Of a stretch of DNA of 64,000 nucleotides, positions 1 to 10,626 are shown piece by piece. The notes under the pieces were generated by a model that saw only the letters and a list, made by a program, of their open reading frames with translations, searched no databases and was not told the DNA's origin. Positions within the stretch are counted from its first letter, which is position 1; every line of letters starts with the position of its first letter. The position numbers and the translations under genes are program-made. The DNA comes from Arthonia radiata (taxonomy: Eukaryota; Ascomycota; Arthoniomycetes; Arthoniales; Arthoniaceae), in NCBI GenBank assembly GCA_002989075.1, contig PSQN01000016.1, positions 1,717,346 through 1,781,345 of the forward strand, in the 5' to 3' direction.

Positions 1-2142
1 CGTGATCATCCAGAAATGTGAAGAGATTTGTGTGGAGGATGCTCATCGCGCGATCAGCATCGCGGTTCTCGATTACGCAAGAGATGTTGATCTCGCTTGC
101 TCCTAGACGATAATCAGTCGTTGGTTTGGTAGATACGATGAGCCCGTGTACCTTGAGAAATCATTTCAATATTGACATTATTTTCACCCAGTACGCTGAA
201 CATGCGGCCAGCGACCCCAGTCATGTTCTTCATCTCTCTGCCGACTAGGCTCAGGATCGCCATATCGTCTAGCAAATCAACGTCACCGACCATGCGGATC
301 TCATCAAGTGCCTAAGGATAACACGTCAGCACACGATTTTTGTTCGAACAGCACTGGAAGTTCTGCTATTGCTAGATATGGCCGGATGTTTCAGGATCGC
401 GCCAGCGTACTGCTCGCCGGGCAGGGGTTCCCAAGTGATGGTACCCAGCCGGCACAGGCTGTTGGCACATTCAAATGACAGAACCAGCAAGTAGTGAGAT
501 GCTCAGCATCCACCATTTAACTCCCAGGTCCTAGCTGATAGCTTTTGCGGCCTCGCCCTCGTTCTAGCCGCCAAAGACTGTCATACGTGCATGAAAAGAA
601 AATGTGTGGATGCTGTAACTTACGCCTTGTAAGTCTGTGTCGACTACGCGCTTATTTGTGTCCTTCCCGTGTACGAACGCACTTTCTGAATGTAGAGCCA
701 TGGAAACATGCACCTCAGAAGTCGAGATCAAGTCAACGGAGAGCCGCCACCGGTCAAGAACAGAGAAGATTTTTGCGAAAAAGCCATGCGATAGGGAGCG
801 CTTGTTCGAATGCACATTCATCACCAGGATATTGTTCTTGATAGTGACGGCTGTTGGGCGCTTCGCACGTACACTATATGGCCGGCCGTGACTGCTGTGC
901 GGTCGGAACGATAATGAGCCATTGGGCCGGTGACCTGGTGACCCATCCATATCATCAGGCGTGGCAGGCTCTGGCGTGACTCTGGTGCCGTGACCCATCG
1001 GATTGTTGACGTTGCGTATCCTCAGCGGGATGCGTGATGATACTGCCTGATGCATTGTGAAAGGATGGATGACTTCCGAGCCATAGAACGTCAACTCTGC
1101 CGCCTCTGCAGGACTGATCTCGGGCAGGAGCTTCGCAGTTGGTACTCGCCTTGGATCAGCACTGAAGATGCCTTCGACCTCTTTCCAGATCTGTAGCTCG
1201 ATGGCTTGCAAGCCGACAGCAACCAACGCAGCACACAAGTCCGTGTACCCACGGCCTACCTGGTCAAGCAAGCCGCCTGACACGACACCGAAATAGCCTG
1301 TAATGACTGGAACGCGTGGCCAGCACGCATCAAGCCTGTCTCGAATAGCCTGGGCCAGAGCGTCGTAGAAATCCTGTCCGACCCCCTCCGGAGCTTTAAC
1401 GTGTTCAGCGTCGGTCTTGACGGGCACGATATTGCTCAGGTCAACGAGTTCAGCATCCACGCCATCATGCTGTAGGATGGAAGTCAAGAAATGACAGCTC
1501 AGTAGCTCGCCTTTGCTGATAATCGTGTCGCGCTGTCTGGTTCTGATCTCACGGTTGCGCTCTGGGTTCTGCTGAGTAGCTGATAGAAGTTCAGTCAGAT
1601 CCTGACACTCATGGTCTACCTAAAAGCAATGGATCAGCACCTCGTGTAGCAAACAGCCTGCATTCCCCAGGTGCTGAATCAGGCTGCTATTATCCTCGCC
1701 GGTGAAAGACATATCAGCATACCTTCTGGATAAACCCATCCAAAATCGGCTGCGGCTTCTCATCCCCAAAATACCGCCTTGCAGCCCCAACATGATCATC
1801 TCGAATAGCCTTCACAAGACCCTCGTAAGCCGTAGACTGAGCACCTTCAGCCTCGTCCGCAGCCTTGATGAGCCTAATAAGCGTAAGCAAAATCCCCCGC
1901 GCCATCCATTCGACATACCTCTGGGTAGTTCCCTGCACTTTGATATTCGTACTCCGTGCTGATGCAACCACTGCGACAGAGCTCGATTTCAACTCATCCT
2001 GCACGTTTCTCACAATCGCTTGCAGAAACTTCCCTACGGCCGTACCACCGTATTTGTGAACGACCCAAGGCTTGGAGGCGGCATTTTTTCTAAAAAGGGG
2101 CTGAGACTGACTTGAGGTGTTACCGTTGAGCTGGCCACTCAT
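1..2142 (-). CDS. HOM3: Aspartate kinase (aspartokinase), 3' end beyond window
   Basis: Aspartokinase phosphorylates L-aspartate, the first step towards threonine, methionine and isoleucine, in the cytosol. Exons read as 2142-1723, 1620-624, 311-152 and 102 to beyond base 1. Visible signatures are the N-terminal KYGGTAVGKF (kinase motif), GRGYTDLCAALVAVGLQA, LQIWKEVEGIF, AELTFYGSEVIHPFTM, and a C-terminal ACT-domain pair: LSVDLISTSEVHVSMAL, then DDMAILSLVGREMKNMTG and ENNVNIEMISQG joined across a 49-nt intron to ASEINISCV. ACT domains fit feedback control by threonine, as known for the family. Only the last few dozen residues at most are missing. Oddities: the usual KFGGTSV reads KYGGTAV, and one intron (312-623) is 312 nt, much longer than the others. 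The start is the first in-frame ATG before the kinase motif. Confidence 0.9.
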
Positions 2143-2738
2143 ATTGCTTGACGTTACTGGATTGGCAGGAAGATAGACAATATGGAGGCATGGGAGAAAT
2201 TTGCAAAGATCAGACTAGATGTAACGACTGGATGTGACTAAGTTTGCATACTATTCGAGTGGTCGATGGCCGAGACGAGCATTGGCCGGGAAAAAAATTA
2301 GGGGAGTGCCTGCTAGGGATTACTTGACACTACATCACAGTCTATGGCTAGTATCGAGCTGCCATAAATCTTTCACAAGACACTGGATGGCGCCATATCT
2401 ATCTAAGTAACGAAGATGGCAACGCTCTTGAGGTACTCGTGCAGTCTGAACACGTAGACCCAACGAGAACAGTGTTTAAGCGAACGTTTGGATGGCGTGA
2501 TGTGATCACGCAGTTCAGGGTCCTCGAGACCGGAAGGTGCGTGACATACGGACGCTACACACTGCCTTAGAGATATGAAAAGAGATAGACGGGGGGAGCA
2601 GCATGCTCCAGTTGAGCCCGGTACGTCCTCTTCAGCAGCTCAGATACAGCGTTCATTTCTGTACGCCCACAATCATTTTCGAGTTCATAGCTGCATGTGT
2701 CCGCCCAACCAGCTCCGAGACCGTCTCAACCACCATGC
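2143..2738. other. Intergenic, aspartate kinase promoter side
   Basis: About 600 bases between the aspartate kinase start and the end of the small membrane-protein gene. Short open frames on the plus strand (2575-2836) look like chance or antisense frames. No convincing gene or repeat seen. Confidence 0.5.
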
Positions 2739-2973
2739 TCACCCCTTTCCCTCCTCTTCCTTCCTCAGCTCCTGCATTGCCTGCATATAGGTCAGCATCC
2801 TTCTTACTAAACACTTTTCTCGTCTTGCATCGTTAAGGACTTACATCAGCCTTAGTTCTCGTAGCCAGGACCCATGAAATTCCCAGGCGGCGGCCGCAGT
2901 AGAACAGCAGGATTGCGAAGACGAAGAAGCAGATGAAGATGATGGCGACGATCGCGGCGGCTGAGACGGGCAT
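2739..2973 (-). CDS. Small single-pass membrane protein, 56 aa, two exons
   Basis: Unrecognised small protein. Exon 1 is 2973-2845 (43 codons), a 64-nt intron (2844-2781) with a GTAAGT donor and TATGCAG acceptor follows, and exon 2 is 2780-2739. Splicing is in phase 0 and gives MPVSAAA then a strongly hydrophobic stretch (roughly residues 7-24, IVAIIFICFFVFAILLFY), a CGRRLG turn and a charged tail ending MQELRKEEEGKG. One transmembrane helix with an acidic/basic cytosolic or lumenal tail is the only prediction possible. It is not PMP3-like. The hydrophobic core, consensus splice signals and clean stop make it likely real, though it is below the size many gene finders accept. Function unknown. 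Confidence 0.65.
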
Positions 2974-3459
2974 TGTATTTATGTTTCGAGTTGGATTTTC
3001 GCAGGTGAAGAAGCTGGGTTGTTGGTATCCGTAGTAGGGATCCAGTACTCGATAGGAGCGAGAGCGGGTAAGGTGGAGTGAATGAAGGTGGTGTTGTGGA
3101 TGCAGGTTGGCGGTGTTCGAAAAGGTGCCTAGAGGCTGTGAAGCAAATCGGTGAGCGTTAACACAGGCTAGGGCGGGTTTGTCGTTGTACCTGCCTTGAC
3201 AAGGAACAATGTACGGTGTGAGCGATGTGGCGGCAGGACTGACGACGATGCTGTGAGAGACGTTGGTGGCAACACTGTATCTCTCTGTGGCGATGATGCA
3301 GGTATGGATCCCAGCCGGGACATGGAGGTCGTGTCCAAACATTGATGGCAAAAAGCATGCGTTGCCAGGTGGACCGGTTGCTGCGTTTGCTACGGCCGCC
3401 ACTTTGACGAGATGGAAACTCATCTACTCCACCTTTAACTTCTCTCACTACTGGCAGCC

Positions 3460-6400
3460 TCAGCACAATGCTGTTGCTTTCAACACTTTACCGATATTGA
3501 CCACCTTCATCTCCACACTTCGGCTGAGCAGTCTCTCGATCGCTTGTATCCAAAGCGGATGAAGCTTCATCTCATATCCCATATCTGCCCAATCTCGAAG
3601 AGATCTTCTCATCTTACTGGCTCTGACATTGACTCTTCTTACGCCCTTCATGCGCCATTCTAACACTACCTCCGCTGCTCGAATGACACGCATGCCCAAG
3701 GCGAATGTCTCAGGCTTCGAAGTCCAGCCTAGCGGCCCGTCAATGATGCTATCCGTTTGCGCTTTGAGCACAGCAATACCATGGACGGTCCACTGCGCGA
3801 ATGTTGCCGCAGTCTCTTTCGAAAGAGCGCGCGGATTAAGGTGCCGCAGCACACGCGACCAGAAGAAGCTTTCGCGCACCAAATCAACATAGAGATTCTG
3901 CTTCTCGACAGCAAACAGCGCGTCATCATCTTGCATAGCCTTTGCGAGCTCATCAGCGGCGGAGGGAAAGCCGGCGCCGCATGTCATTCGCTTCAGAGCT
4001 TGCGCCAAAACCTTGTTGTTTGAGGGGTGGTGCTTCACTAGATACTTGGCCAGCTTTTGCTGCGCGATGACTTGGACAGGGTTCAGGATGGGACAGCGGA
4101 CACCGAGCGCGCTCAGTAGTTGGGCTATCGCATGAGCCGAGATGGAACGGATTTCGTGGTCATCATCGTTCATGGCGTCGTAGAGTGTGAAGAGTATATC
4201 GAGGTGGTGAGGTATTTTGATCAGTCCTGAGTCCGTGGTCGATCTCAACACAGCCTTGGCGAAGCCACGGAGGCTTGTTGCCGCAGCGTGTCGCAGTGAG
4301 AAATTCTACACGGGATCAAGTCAGCTTGTCCAATCTACAATTCGGGCTTCGCTGCTCACATTGTTCTCATCTAAGCACGCACGCGCTGTCTGATTCCAGC
4401 GTGCAATTTCTGTTGCAGCCCCAACTTCTACGCAACGTCGGACTTGCAGCCGCGCTCCAAGAATGAAACCCGTGATGCGCAAAGAGCTCTCAACCTGAAG
4501 GGGAGACCCTGATTTCCAGACAGGCGGCGGCAGATCCAGGGTCTGCAGTAAGCTGTCGATCTCTCGAAACAAAGCTATAGCCATGGCACTCCGCTCCGCA
4601 AAATCAACGACAGCATCGTAGCAAGTCCTTGTCATCTCATCTGATATGGGTTCTTGCACCAGCTTGATCAAAACCGGTATGACCATAAGCTGAACCTGCG
4701 GAGCAGCTTGTAACAGGACAGTGCAGAAGTTCCCCACCGCTCGCACAGAGGCTTGAGGATGCACCTCGCGGATGAACAACTCTAAAGGCTGTGTGCCTTC
4801 TGGCAAGCTGTGTATGATCTCATGGCTGCTCTGTATGGCGCGGAGTATTTCTGCACGTAGAAGCAGTTCGAGCTGCGCTCGTCTCAACAGATCATGACCA
4901 GGCGTAATTTTGTCGGGTGGCCCACCGTGCAAGCATTCCGATCTGATCTGAGTTGCAAGTCGGAAGAAGGCTGGCGTTACTTCATCGTCAACCTTGCCGT
5001 CGTGAAGCAATTGTTCTCCAATTATATTCGCAATGTTTAAGACCGACGCCAGCACGGCTGCAGATTGCGTACGAGCGTCTAGAGTTGCTAGCGTAGAGGT
5101 CATCAGTCCAAGCGTGCGGGTCACGAACGCAGAGTCCAATTTCTGTAAAGGCACTCCAGTCGTTGATCGTCCTCCTTGTTTTCGAGAAAGCAAAATACGT
5201 CTTCTGGTCAAGTGAAATGCACACAGAAATCGACCATGTAGAGCATTGTTGCTCGTCGGTAAGTCATGGAGCAGGCCATTGAGAGTTTCGACAGGATACT
5301 TTTCGAGATCCGTCAGGCTTGCGAACGCTCTTGCTGCAATGTCTCGAAGATGCCATTGACTACTTGAAGCAGCTTCTAAGACCAGTGGAGCAAACTCGGA
5401 TATCTCGCTTTCAGGTGGCGGGGCTCGGCGAATCAGGTCTAGGACTGGGAAGTACGCTTCTGCTGTCGATGGCTCAAGCTCAAAGCTGGAAATGGCTGAT
5501 GAGACTTGATCGGCTGCCCTCAAGGTAGTTCTGAGGATACCAAGCATGAGCGGAAGTAAGCCTGGGTATCGCGCGTACGAAAGTCTTGATGAGTCCGACG
5601 CGTATGCACTAGCTTCGCTATCTGCTTCATGAGAGCCGAGCAAGCGATCAGCTAGGCTTCGAAATAGCATCAAGCCACAATTTCGGATGGACCATCTGCG
5701 AGAGTGAGCAATGAGAATGTCTGTCTTGGCAGTCAAGTTCAAACCCACATGTCGGAGATTAAGCGGGAAACAGCAAGCTCCATTGCTGCAACAATGTATT
5801 GATCAGTCGCCTCACTAAGTCTCGTGGTTGTGAACAAGCTCTTTAGGCAATTCATGGCGTGCACCTGGGGAAGATCTGCTTCAGAGATCTCACTCTGGTA
5901 GTCTGGCTCGGTAGCTATGCGTCTGAGATCCTTAAACGCCTGATCAAAATTAGTATGCGACGCGGCTGCAACTGTGCTTGTGATTATCGCCGGGATGCCT
6001 GCAGAGCGCCGAGTAACGGAAGACCCTCGTTCTCGAATCAAAGATAGACCAGCCTGAGTACAACATTAGCTTTTGGTCCGAGTAAGTGCCAGTTACCACA
6101 TCAAAACTTACAGTGTACCATTTCTCCACCAAGGCTAGAGTGTGCTGAACCATAGACCTATCGCAAGCGCGACAGATAATGGAGAACGTGCGTGCAACGG
6201 TCGAAAAAGCTCCTCGATGTCGAAGTTGCGCAAGCTGCTCAAACGTGGTATCGCCTAAGCGCTCTGCGAACGGGTAAAAGTCAAATTCCATGCTGTCCTT
6301 CACTGTGCTCATGCGTAGTAATAGCTCTGCATGGACAAGGCTTCATTGCGTTAGTCAAATTATCTAATAATTGAGCTCCGGTAAGATTACCTGGCCTCCT

Positions 6401-8828
6401 TCAATGCCCGCCAAGCCCATGATAGGACGTTCTTAGTCCCAACAATCTCGTCATCTTGCAAGTCATCAAGCACAAACCCTTCTGGAGCATCATTGCAGAG
6501 GATTGGTCTGACCACATGCCAGCATCGTTCGACGAGATGTGAGATAGTCCCATGGGAGGAGAGGAGAATCTGCTGGACATTGGCTGTGTTGCCTCGGAAA
6601 TCGCCGGGCAAGGCCTCAAGACAAGAGCTTCGGACGTCAGCATATGTGCTTCTGTGTAAGTATGCTTGACCTACTGCAGGCTCTGGAAGTATGCATGAAG
6701 CGGGTGCCGCTCAACGGCCTTGTTCAGGTTTTCCTCAGCTGCATCAATCGCGCCCATAATGTCGCGAATGGCCGAGTGAAGTAGTGCATCCAGTGACCGC
6801 GGCGCGTCGCGATCGGTCTGATTCTCAAGAAGGTTCGGCGCAGGGACACTTACAGCTCCTTCGTATGAGTGTAGAAAGCCCCGATTGAGGATAGTGTACA
6901 TCCGTGCCAGCCCGTCACCATGGTCTGCTCGACCACTTCTAATGACTTTGTCTTTGATCAGTGTCACGAGACTGTTAGTGAGGACTCGCTGTTCCTGTAT
7001 TGCACATTGCCCAGTCGCAACAAATCTCAACATGCCGCTCGCCGTGGTCTGAAGTTTGGGGCGATTTGTGCTGCTCTGATAGTTCAGAACGCGAGCGCAG
7101 GAAAGTAGATTCGCCGTCAGACTCCTCACATCTTCAAATGGATCCAGGAGTAAGTCTTCTAGGAGGCGCTCTGCCTCAGGTGTAATAAAGTCCAGACGGA
7201 ACGGCCATGGTTGGCCAGATAGAGAATGTCTGGCGAGGTCGCGATCTTTGGATGCGTCACCGATCCCGGACCGCATCATTATCTCGAGAGTGCGGAGGGC
7301 CGTGATGTGTCGTTGGTAGGTTGAGCAGGGTCCCAGTCCGGACAACACAGCATCATAGAGCCTCATAAGCAAAGTAACATGTCGTGTCAGAGTGTCAATC
7401 TCATCATACCGAGACGTTCTCTGCCCTAGCCTTGAGAAACTCCATGATCTCTGTATGTCGCCTATTCCCGACTTTCTAAGTGATGCAATAACAGTGCGCA
7501 ACCGGTCTACCAAATCTTGAAAGACGCTTAGAATGTTCCCGCGAAGCCCCGCATCCACCATACCAAGGAGGTGGTACATGTGGTTTTGAATGGCGGCCGT
7601 AGCTTGAGCGCCCAGCGGCTTTGTTCGCTTTTGAGACGAAGCAAGGAGCGATACTCCAGCAAGGATAGCATTAGGAGAGTCCTGCGCAAGCATTGAGTGG
7701 CTAATGGAGATGATAGAGACGCGAACAGCGCCCTGTTCAAACCCAACATCTTTTCGGTATGTCTCTGCAAACACAATGCGTTAGAACTAGCTTCAAGGAG
7801 AAACGTTCTTGACTTACCTTCCAAGATAACCATACCGTGCTCTACACCAACTTGCAAAGATACGTGTGAAAGCCTTTGGTGCAGCTGGACACGTCGATCA
7901 GGTTCAATACAGTCCGCAGATGTACGCAAGGTGTGGAGATGCTGGAGAAATGACCAGAATTGATGCGTGCTTCTTCGGAACAAGCGTGGCAAGATATAAT
8001 TCCGCCAGACGAACAGGTCCGCTTCTTTGCGAGCGGCAAAACCGAGGAGCGGATCCGTCCATAGTGGTGGCGATTGCTCGCGTATAGAAATATCGAGGCA
8101 TTCTAGAGAATCTAGCAAGGCGTCGATGAAGTGGCTTGCAGGCTGCGCAGCTTCTTGACGTTCGAACCACGGCAGAATGTCAGAAAGAAGACGTTGCGTA
8201 AGTTGGAGCAGAGGAAGTCTGCCGGCATGAGTACCCTCCCCGCCGAAATAGTATGCTAAAATAGAGCTTGCGTCTACAATGTGCCGCCTGAGTAGCGTAG
8301 TCAGTCCATCAAACGCAGGCCGCGCTCGTACATGGTCAGACCGACACAGCACCGCACATAACCTAGCGACGATTTTTGGCCTCAGCTCCGCGCTTGTTGT
8401 ACTCTCGGGAGTGCTCAGCGAAGCAACGATCAGGGCATTGAGCAAAAGCCTCTTGTGCTTTGCTTTGAGACTATCGTGGCGGTCGAGATATAGTGTGAGG
8501 AGCTTCTCACAAGCGTTAGCACTATTCAAAACATTTGCTTCGGTCTTGTAATGCGCCTCGACAAATGAACAAAGCACATCGTAAGCCTTTAATCTATGGG
8601 GATAGGCCAGCGAAAGTGTAAGCGCAGTCTGAACAAGAACGTTGAAGTAGTCGTCTGCTGGCCTGGTGAACATTGTCAGATGATCTTTAGAAATTGTTAC
8701 GCGGAACTATCACAGACTGACTCTTACACTACCGAATGACCTCTCTTGAAACCGTCCACGATGTCGGCCATGTTGGTGGCCATTATGCGCAGCTCCCTGT
8801 CTGGGATAGGGACCTTGAGGTGGTCCAT
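3460..8828 (-). CDS. TRM732: THADA/Trm732 family, non-catalytic subunit for tRNA 2'-O-methylation at position 32
   Basis: Large all-helical (HEAT/ARM-type) protein, about 1,700 residues, many exons. In yeast Trm732 partners the methyltransferase Trm7 to 2'-O-methylate position 32 of certain tRNAs. The diagnostic DUF2428 core lies about 5.5-6.0 kb: VTRRSAGIPAIITSTV, LPQVHAMNCLKSLFTTTRL, then across an intron IRNCGLMLFRSLADRLLG and YARYPGLLPLML. The C-terminal part carries FSLRHAAATSLRGFAKAV across the intron near 4306-4360. Exon blocks seen: about 8673-7818, 7764-6680, 6634-6387, 6325-6120, 6050-5739, 5748-4360, 4305-3460; exact joins were not all resolved. The 5' end is uncertain: ATG at 8828 is a plausible start, 8910 and 8673 are alternatives. 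It is divergent from TIM23 across roughly 300 bases. Confidence 0.85.
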
Positions 8829-9145
8829 GTTTAAGATCTCGCTGACTTAGTAGGATGCTGCTTCGTATCAAGGCCTTCCATGATGCGGAGTAATCGGTCA
8901 ATTGGATCATGGATTTGATAGCGAATAAATTCAGATTTGGAGCGAGAGGTCACTGGCGTGACTGGGTGAAGGTATGGATGGCTTGGCATCGAATATGGGG
9001 CATGACTCGTGCGGACATTCAATCATCTTCAAAAAGTTTCTTGTTGGATCGTATCCGTCACCACTCCTGCACTTTCGACCTCCATTCTCGACCAGCACCA
9101 CTGCGCGCATAGTCTCATCAGAACTAGCTTCTTGACGCTGGCACC
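8829..9145. promoter_or_regulatory. Shared divergent promoter of TRM732 and TIM23
   Basis: About 320 bases separate the two divergent starts, so both promoters must lie here, unless the TRM732 5' exon extends into it. No individual factor site can be named with confidence. Confidence 0.4.
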
Positions 9146-9853
9146 ATGACAATCTGGGACACTCTCACCGGCAGGTCACCCGCCAAATCGCAAGCCCAGC
9201 CTGCATCCCCATCCCCATCCTACTCTGGCCCGGTACTCGATCCCGCGAGTGTTCAAGGCGTCTCCTCATTTCTCGGCAATCAGACATACGATCCCTCTGC
9301 ATTACATCCGCTAGCAGGTCTCGACAAGGACACCGTCGATCTTTTATTACTCGAAGAAACACAATTATCAGACATCCCCGGCGCTCGATCTGCCCTGCCG
9401 TCAAGAGGCTGGTCAGACGATCTTTGTTATGGCACAGGGGTCACATATTTGTCGGCACTCTCAATTGGAGGTGCATGGGGTCTCGCCGAAGGCCTGTCCA
9501 AAACACCCGCCTCCGCGCCACCAAAGCTCCGAATCAACTCAGCCCTCAATGCTGTTACGCGGAGGGGACCATTTCTAGGCAACTCTGCTGGTGTCATCGC
9601 ACTGGTCTATAACGGCTTCAACTCGACACTGGGCTACTACAGGGGTCAACACGACGCCACAAATAGTCTGGCTGCGGGCGCTCTGAGCGGCATGTTGTTC
9701 AAAAGCTCCAAGGGCGTCCGACCGATGGTCACATCAGGTGCTATGGTAGCGACAGCGGCAGGCGTCTGGACGGTAAGCGCGCATAGATCACACACCGAGA
9801 ATGAACCGCAGTTAACCAGAGCAACATAGGTGGCCCGCCAAGCATTATTTTAG
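9146..9853 (+). CDS. TIM23: Mitochondrial import inner membrane translocase subunit Tim23
   Basis: Channel-forming core subunit of the TIM23 presequence translocase in the mitochondrial inner membrane. Exon 1 is 9146-9772, an intron of 57 nt (donor GTAAGC) follows, and exon 2 is 9830-9853, giving 216 residues ending GVWTVARQALF. Residues 1-95 are the hydrophilic intermembrane-space part (Ser/Pro-rich, with DPSALHPLAGLDKDTVDLL); the rest holds four hydrophobic segments with Gly-rich Tim17/Tim22/Tim23 signatures such as YLSALSIGGAWGLAEGL, GPFLGNSAGVIALVYNGF and NSLAAGALSGMLFKSSKG. Length and layout fit the family. The start is the first ATG and agrees with known N-termini. Without splicing the frame would end a little earlier on unrelated residues, so the short last exon is preferred. 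Confidence 0.93.
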
Positions 9854-10626
9854 AGCGGATCATGTCCTTCTCAACTCCCCTCTTACGACTGTATTACTAT
9901 TATCAAGACTTGGAATGGCGTCTGGCGAGGCATTGGGCGAAAGATGGTAGTGCAATTCACAAAGCGAAGCGAACAGAGCGGCAACACCCACCCAACGCAC
10001 ATCTATGTTGAACAGACGCCTAACACATGGTGCTTGCGTCCTTTTCTAGCGCCACTCGAGCCAATCAATCCCCTCACCATCTAGACAATGCTCGCCAGTA
10101 GGTATAATATCAGTGACAGCCTTTCATCCTGTCATTGGCCGATGGGAACCAGTACGCCTCTGCCTCAATCCGCGAGCGCTTGGCTGGTGCTATCAGGCCC
10201 GCCAGACAGCACCTAAGCAGCATGTATATGCGGACGCGGCCGCTTCGATTACGCGCGATGAAGAGTACCGTCGAATGATGCTCATGAATGCGTACCATGT
10301 TAGCCTACTGTGATATGCTGGACTTATTGGTATTCCATCCGCTGCGAGCTTCGAGGAAGTCTGGTGGTGGTAAGAGTCTCAACACTTTCACGATGATGAC
10401 TTTCGCTGTCAATGATCAGTGAGCGCTGATTACCCTTAGCATGTAATACCATCCACGCTGATCCTGTCATCGCGTTTCCCTGGATGATTTTCTGGGTTCT
10501 TTTACCTTTCTGTTTCTCTTCTTGACACTGTTCATCTCGCAACACACTCCAGCCTCCACCATGCCACATTGCTGTGAACGTTGTGGATAGCTGGTTCACT
10601 CCAGTTCTTTTCGACAGCGGGTGGCA
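9854..10626. other. Intergenic 3' of TIM23
   Basis: About 770 bases with only short, unconvincing open frames on both strands. It must contain the 3' end of TIM23 and the promoter or 5' leader of the next long gene. Confidence 0.4.
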
